Assembly (NCBI GenBank): GCA_964587625.1
Contig: CAZPLU010000010.1
Location: 1-64,000, forward strand
DNA from: DAOPZJ01 sp964587625
Lineage (GTDB): Bacteria; Bacillota; Clostridia; Oscillospirales; JAKOTC01
Length of the DNA: 64,000 nt
Direction: 5' to 3'
In this document: one piece after another, positions 59,896 through 64,000 of the stretch
Position numbering within the stretch: the stretch's first letter is position 1
Layout of the letters: each line of letters starts with the position of its first letter
Notes under the pieces: generated by a model
Seen by the model: only the letters and a program-made list of their open reading frames with translations
The model's database searches: none
Told to the model about the DNA's origin: nothing
Program-made: the position numbers and the translations under genes

Positions 59896-60609
59896 ATGAA
59901 CTGCTATGACGGATTGGCGCGATTTTACGATGAATTGATGGATTTCGATTACGCCGCTTTGTGTGACTATTACGAATCCGTCTTTGCAAAATACAACCGC
60001 CGTCCCCATACCGTTCTCGATCTTGCCTGCGGCACCGGAAAAGTCAGCGCAGAGCTGGTCAAACGCGGCTATGACCTCACCGGAGCCGATCTCAGCGAAA
60101 ACATGCTGGCCCGGGCGCAAGTCAACTTGGCGAATTACCCCAAAGCGCTGCTTTTGCATCAGGATATGCGCGTTCTCGATCTCAACGACACGGTCGACGC
60201 CGTTGTCTGTGCGCTCGACGGCTTCAATCATCTCTCCGATACCGCGGCCCTTGTTTCGGCGTTTCAAAGAACGGCTTTGTTTCTGAATCGAGACGGGCTG
60301 CTCATTTTCGACCTCTTTTCCGAGGAAAAGTTTTTCAGAGTTTTGCCCGAAAACATCTCGGTTTTCGATCTTGAAAATGTCTATTGCGTCTGGCAGTCCC
60401 GGCTTACGGGGAAACGTAAAATCGGACATGATCTGAACTTTTTTATCCCCGAAAAAAACGGGGGATACAGCCGTTTTGACGAACGCATCAATGAGTATTG
60501 GCACAGCCCCGCAGCGGTGAAAAACGCGTTGAAAAAAGCCGGGCTGACGCTTTTGGAAATCGATTCGGCGGATCCATTGCGAACTTTTTACATCGCGACA
60601 AAGGTATAG
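59896..60609 (+). CDS. Class I SAM-dependent methyltransferase
   Basis: 237 residues. It begins MNCYDGLARFYDELMDFDYA, with motif I TVLDLACGTGKVSAELV, then LTGADLSENMLARAQ and AVVCALDGFNHLSDTAAL. This is the YqeM/SAM-methyltransferase type common in Firmicutes near housekeeping genes. The substrate is unknown. Confidence 0.83.
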   Translation: MNCYDGLARFYDELMDFDYAALCDYYESVFAKYNRRPHTVLDLACGTGKVSAELVKRGYDLTGADLSENMLARAQVNLANYPKALLLHQDMRVLDLNDTVDAVVCALDGFNHLSDTAALVSAFQRTALFLNRDGLLIFDLFSEEKFFRVLPENISVFDLENVYCVWQSRLTGKRKIGHDLNFFIPEKNGGYSRFDERINEYWHSPAAVKNALKKAGLTLLEIDSADPLRTFYIATKV

Positions 60610-60638
60610 GCAACCCACATGAAAGGATGATTATCAGG

Positions 60639-61217
60639 TTGGACGAAAACGTAAATTTTTACTCATTTTCAAGGGTGGCGGTGCGCTTTTTCTTTCGAAT
60701 CTTGTTCGCTATCGTGCTGTGTATCGTCATGTACGGCACCTTTTTCAGCTTTTTTAACGCCGAATGGTATCAGCGCCTGCTGAGCGTGCTGGTTTTGACA
60801 CTGCTCGTCTATATGATTTATACCGGTATGTGGAGCGTGGGCATACACGACCGCGACGAGATTTATTTCGAGCGCATGCATAGAAACCCCTATCGTGGGT
60901 TGGCGATTTCCGCGTGGGTCGGCATTCCGTATGCCGTCCTCAACACGGTCTTGCTTTTGAATTGCCTCAACGCCGCCGACGAGGTAAAATACGCAAGCAC
61001 TCGGTTGATTTATCATTTGATCAATGCGCCGTTCCTGTTTATCACTTTGAATTACGATTATCACAATGTCAAAAACGCGATCATTGCCGGCATTCTGCTG
61101 CCGCTCTCCATCCTTGTCTTCGGCGGCGCCAGCTATTATCTCGGATTGAAAAACATCTCTGTTTTGCAGATGGGCCTTTACAAGGGCGACAAACAAAACA
61201 AAAGCGGGGGGAAGTAA
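60639..61217 (+). CDS. Uncharacterised membrane protein
   Basis: About 192 residues with four to five hydrophobic helices (FFFRILFAIVLCIVMYGTFF, LLSVLVLTLLVYMIYTGMW, ISAWVGIPYAVLNTVLLLNC, AIIAGILLPLSILVFGGASY) and a Lys/Gly-rich end. I do not recognise a family. TTG 60639 fits AAAGGATGA eleven bases upstream; ATG 60627 is in frame but sits on that ribosome site. Confidence 0.65.
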   Translation: MDENVNFYSFSRVAVRFFFRILFAIVLCIVMYGTFFSFFNAEWYQRLLSVLVLTLLVYMIYTGMWSVGIHDRDEIYFERMHRNPYRGLAISAWVGIPYAVLNTVLLLNCLNAADEVKYASTRLIYHLINAPFLFITLNYDYHNVKNAIIAGILLPLSILVFGGASYYLGLKNISVLQMGLYKGDKQNKSGGK

Positions 61218-61323
61218 AAATCTGCGTGCCTAACCGGGAAAAGGCGCGCAGGTATACGGCAAGCGTTCCGTTCATATTTATAACCAATTAAAAACGCCTT
61301 TTTCAGGCGAGACGGAGTTGGGT

Positions 61324-62076
61324 ATGAACAGAAACGGATTCAAAATCAATTACGCTTTCAGGTGGGCGGCGGCTTTGCTGACGGCGATTATTTTTATGAC
61401 ATTGGGGATCACGGATCATGCCGCGCGGATTTCGGTCTCCCAGAACAATGCCTCTCGCAGCACGATCGATGTGATCATCGATCCCGGGCACGGCGGCGTG
61501 GACGGGGGAGCGGTCGGCGTGACGGGCGGTATTGAAAAAGAAATCAATCTCTCCATCTCGCTGTATCTGCGTGATATCCTGACCGGCGCGGGTTTAAATG
61601 TGCTTATGACAAGGAGCACGGACATCTCCATCCACTCCGAAAATGCCATCTCCATCCGGCAAAAAAAGACCAGCGACTTAAAAAACCGGCTTGCCATCAT
61701 CAACGCCAACCCCGACGCCGTTGTTATCAGTGTACATCAAAACAGCTTTACAGCCGGTTATGTCCACGGCACGATGATTTATTACGGAAAAACCCATCCA
61801 AACAGCAAGATCCTGGCGGAACATGTGCGTAAATTTATCAGGATATTCCAGACGGATAATGAAAAGCAGTTGAAATCGGCGGGGAATGATCTGTATTTGA
61901 TGAGCAACGCAAAAAGTCCCGCTGTTTTAATCGAATGCGGTTTCTTATCGAATCCAAATGAGGAGGCGCTGTTAAAGTCCCGGGAATACCAGGAAAAAAT
62001 GGCGCAGGCCATCGCGGACGGCACGCTTGCGTATTTTGCCGGCCGAATTGTCGGTGAATCGGAAGTGCAGTTTTAG
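61324..62076 (+). CDS. cwlD: N-acetylmuramoyl-L-alanine amidase (CwlD-like)
   Basis: About 250 residues. An N-terminal signal-anchor helix (AAALLTAIIFMTLGI) and an Amidase_3 domain: IIDPGHGGVDGGAVG with zinc His, KEINLSISLYL with Glu, VISVHQNSF with second His, and LIECGFLSNPNEE with catalytic Glu. The size and anchor match CwlD, which starts muramic-delta-lactam formation in spore cortex. ATG 61324 follows CGGAG. Confidence 0.85.
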   Translation: MNRNGFKINYAFRWAAALLTAIIFMTLGITDHAARISVSQNNASRSTIDVIIDPGHGGVDGGAVGVTGGIEKEINLSISLYLRDILTGAGLNVLMTRSTDISIHSENAISIRQKKTSDLKNRLAIINANPDAVVISVHQNSFTAGYVHGTMIYYGKTHPNSKILAEHVRKFIRIFQTDNEKQLKSAGNDLYLMSNAKSPAVLIECGFLSNPNEEALLKSREYQEKMAQAIADGTLAYFAGRIVGESEVQF

Positions 62077-62147
62077 AGTGAAGCCGCTTGAAAATCAACA
62101 TGAAAATAAACGGGAAGCGGTTCCATAATGGGAAGGCGGTCAAAAAC

Positions 62148-63518
62148 ATGAAGTCAAAGTCGGTATATGTCTGTCGGGAATGCGGTTACGAGACCTCAAA
62201 ATGGATCGGAAAATGTCCCTCCTGCGGCGAGTGGAACACGCTGTCGGAGGAACTGCGGGAGACCACAATCGCATCCGTGAGTAAACAGAGCCGTGCGGTC
62301 ATACCGCTGCGCCTTCACGAGATTCGATCCGATTCTCAAAAACGGACAAGCACCGGAATCCGTGAATTTGACCGCGTTTTGGGCGGCGGCATCGTCAGCG
62401 GCTCGCTGGTTTTGGTCGGCGGAGATCCGGGTATCGGAAAATCCACCATCTTGCTCCAAATGTGCGCTCATTTAGGCGGCGAGGGGAGCATTCTCTACGT
62501 CTCCGGCGAGGAATCCGCACACCAAATCAAATTGCGCGCAGATCGTTTGAAAGTGGATTGTCAGGGGTTGCTCATTTGCGGCGAAACGGATATCGCTGCA
62601 GTCGCGGAGCAAATTAAAATCCAAAAACCCCAGCTTGTCATCATCGATTCGATTCAAACGATGTCACATCCGGGCGTCTCCTCGGTCATGGGGAGTGTGA
62701 CACAAGTGCGAGAATGCACCAATGTGATGATGAAGATTGCAAAGACGACGGGCATTCCGATATTTTTGGTCGGTCATGTCAATAAAGACGGCGCCATCGC
62801 GGGACCGAAAGTCATGGAGCACATCGTCGACGTGGTGCTCTATTTCGAGGGAGAACGGAATTTGAGTTATCGGATTTTACGAACGGCAAAAAATCGTTTC
62901 GGCTCCACCAATGAAATCGGCGTGTTCGAGATGCTCGATACCGGGCTTGCGGAGGTCCGAAATCCCTCTGCCCAACTGCTTTCGGGGCGACCCATCAATG
63001 TCAGCGGCAGTTGTGTCGGCTGCCTGATCGAGGGTTCCAGACCCATCCTGTGTGAAGTACAAGCCCTTGTCAGTCAAGCCGGCTTCGGCAATGCCCGGCG
63101 AATGGTATCGGGATTCGATTATAACCGCTGCTGTATGCTCATCGCGGTGCTTGAAAAACGCTGCGGACTGCGTTTCGGAGATTTTGACACCTATTTGAAC
63201 GTCGTAGGCGGTCTTCGCATGGACGAACCCGCTTCCGACCTTGCGGTCTGTTTGGCGCTCGCCTCCGGCTTGACCGATAAAGCGTTAAAAGAGGATATGA
63301 TCGTTTTCGGTGAAGTCGGATTGGCGGGTGAATTGCGTTCTGTCTCCAATGTGAGCCAGCGGATCGCGGAGGCCATTCAGCTCGGCTTTAACAGCTGTAT
63401 TTTGCCCGCGAAGTGTTATGCGCAGATCAAAGGGCATTATCCGGACACCTTCACGCTCTATCCGGCTTCCACCTTGAACGGGGCCTTTCAATCGGCTTTT
63501 TACGGGGAACAAAACTAA
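62148..63518 (+). CDS. radA: DNA repair protein RadA
   Basis: 456 residues. An N-terminal zinc finger (VCRECGYETSKWIGKCPSCG), RecA-like core with Walker A GGDPGIGKSTILLQM, the RadA-specific KNRFGSTNEIG motif near residue 265, and a C-terminal Lon-protease-like domain (DEPASDLAVCLALASGL, GEVGLAGELRSV). It is a branch-migration helicase in recombination. ATG 62148 follows GGGAAGGCGG. Confidence 0.96.
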   Translation: MKSKSVYVCRECGYETSKWIGKCPSCGEWNTLSEELRETTIASVSKQSRAVIPLRLHEIRSDSQKRTSTGIREFDRVLGGGIVSGSLVLVGGDPGIGKSTILLQMCAHLGGEGSILYVSGEESAHQIKLRADRLKVDCQGLLICGETDIAAVAEQIKIQKPQLVIIDSIQTMSHPGVSSVMGSVTQVRECTNVMMKIAKTTGIPIFLVGHVNKDGAIAGPKVMEHIVDVVLYFEGERNLSYRILRTAKNRFGSTNEIGVFEMLDTGLAEVRNPSAQLLSGRPINVSGSCVGCLIEGSRPILCEVQALVSQAGFGNARRMVSGFDYNRCCMLIAVLEKRCGLRFGDFDTYLNVVGGLRMDEPASDLAVCLALASGLTDKALKEDMIVFGEVGLAGELRSVSNVSQRIAEAIQLGFNSCILPAKCYAQIKGHYPDTFTLYPASTLNGAFQSAFYGEQN

Positions 63519-63549
63519 AATGAAATAAAGATAATCCCGTTCACATATT

Positions 63550-63592
63550 CCTCCAAGACGGCGGTAACAATACAACAAAGCCGTTTTGGAGG
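63550..63592 (+). promoter_or_regulatory. Hairpin enclosing the Shine-Dalgarno of the next gene
   Basis: CCTCCAAGACGGC (63550-63562) pairs with GCCGTTTTGGAGG (63580-63592) over 13 bp with one G-T wobble and a 17-base loop. The 3' arm contains the GGAGG ribosome site of the HlyD-like gene, whose TTG start is seven bases further on. The T-rich stretch after it (TATTTTTG) could also make it the radA terminator. Confidence 0.6.
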
Positions 63593-63599
63593 GATATTT

Positions 63600-64000
63600 T
63601 TGCCTTTGAAAAAGAGAGCGGGGAAACGGATGGCGCTGCTTCTCGCCGCCATTCTCGCGTTTGCTGCCGCTTCGTATTTTTATTTTTCCGCAGGGATATA
63701 TGTAAAGGTTAACTGCATTACACCCTTGATTACAGACAAAGCCATTCTTGTAACTGGTCTCGGATATTTGAAAGAGGGAAAACGGACGGGATATTACTTT
63801 GATATTCCGGTTAAAGTTGAACAGGTCTATGTCAAAGTGGGGGATATGGTCAAAGCGGGCGATCCGCTGTTAAAAATTGATTTGAAGGCGACACAACTCA
63901 CGGCCAAAATGGCGGCTGCGGGGATTATTACGCAGGAGAGCAAATCGTTGGAAACCGCAAACATTTTGGAATTTTCTAAAAAAGTCGGCACAGACGTCAA
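63600..64000 (+). CDS. HlyD-like biotinyl/lipoyl-domain membrane-anchored protein (3' end outside window)
   Basis: The first 133 codons are visible. An N-terminal basic stretch and one membrane helix (MALLLAAILAFAAASYFYF) are followed by a lipoyl-type hairpin half (IPVKVEQVYVKVGDMVKAGD, then PLLKIDLKATQLTAK) and the beginning of a helical segment, as in HlyD/RND adaptor proteins. The TTG start at 63600 has GGAGGG six bases upstream. The partner transporter, if any, lies beyond the window. Confidence 0.65.
   Translation, partial: MPLKKRAGKRMALLLAAILAFAAASYFYFSAGIYVKVNCITPLITDKAILVTGLGYLKEGKRTGYYFDIPVKVEQVYVKVGDMVKAGDPLLKIDLKATQLTAKMAAAGIITQESKSLETANILEFSKKVGTDV

Noticed and set aside
61295..61309. 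Short CGCCT/AGGCG hairpin before cwlD as terminator
   Set aside because: Only a five-base stem and no following T-run.

Overview
The window looks like chromosomal DNA of an anaerobic, endospore-forming member of the Clostridia, probably an Oscillospirales/Ruminococcaceae-type lineage. The reasons are a complete spoIIIAA-AH operon, spoIVA beside a SPOCS/LysM coat-type gene, cwlD, a six-cysteine SCIFF ranthipeptide with its radical-SAM maturase, a PolC-type replicase, the non-mevalonate isoprenoid genes dxr, ispG, dxs and ispA, and acetate kinase. Lineage is inferred from gene content only. Base composition is fairly even and moderately GC-rich, except for the AT-richer first ~1.9 kb.

Layout. 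1-1.9 kb: the 3' end of an ACR3 arsenite efflux gene, an arsenate reductase, a repeat-bearing spacer and a frameshifted zinc-dependent phospholipase C-like gene. 1.9-4.9 kb (minus): TrxB-like flavoprotein, DUF4380-like protein and tmcAL. 5.1-16.9 kb (plus): ackA, then pyrH-frr-uppS-cdsA-dxr-rseP-ispG-polC, which joins pyrimidine nucleotide, ribosome recycling, membrane lipid/isoprenoid and replication functions. 17-19.6 kb: an orphan PLMP/RRXRR-like protein with a structured leader, divergent from a zinc-ribbon membrane protein with nine 41-residue repeats. 19.6-24.4 kb (minus): a URO-D-like protein, a YgjP-type metallopeptidase, spoIVA and a SPOCS/LysM protein. 24.4-27.6 kb: a ComEA-like protein, a Dabb protein, a repeat-rich spacer with a parS-like palindrome, a sugar isomerase and homoserine dehydrogenase. 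27.8-29.6 kb: tRNA-Leu, a methyltransferase and an SDR. 29.6-33.1 kb: yajC, a TIGR04086 membrane protein, scfA, scfB and a histidine phosphatase. 33.1-36.8 kb: lon, engB and an APH(3')-like kinase. 36.8-40.3 kb: an AraC regulator divergent from a URO-D-like gene, then a second acetate kinase. 40.5-47.1 kb: murC, a CobO-like protein lacking the P-loop, and spoIIIAA-AH. 47.1-56.7 kb: nusB, a Kae1-like gene, xseA, xseB, ispA, dxs, tlyA, nadK, argR and recN, close to the classic Firmicute nusB-recN order. 56.7-64 kb: tyrS, a DUF2284 protein, lysA, a methyltransferase, a membrane protein, cwlD, radA and the start of an HlyD-like protein.

Most genes are housekeeping, and many are translationally coupled by ATGA-type overlaps. 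The most interesting non-routine signals are the leader RNA and orphan PLMP-like protein at 17.05-17.7 kb, the 9x41 repeat protein, promoters placed inside terminator hairpins (47.1 kb and 21.3 kb), a P-loop-less CobO relative, 24-bp repeats extending a Kae1-like protein, a hairpin that buries a Shine-Dalgarno sequence at 63.6 kb, and a parS-like site at 25.44 kb. All similarity statements come from recognising motifs by eye; no database search was run.
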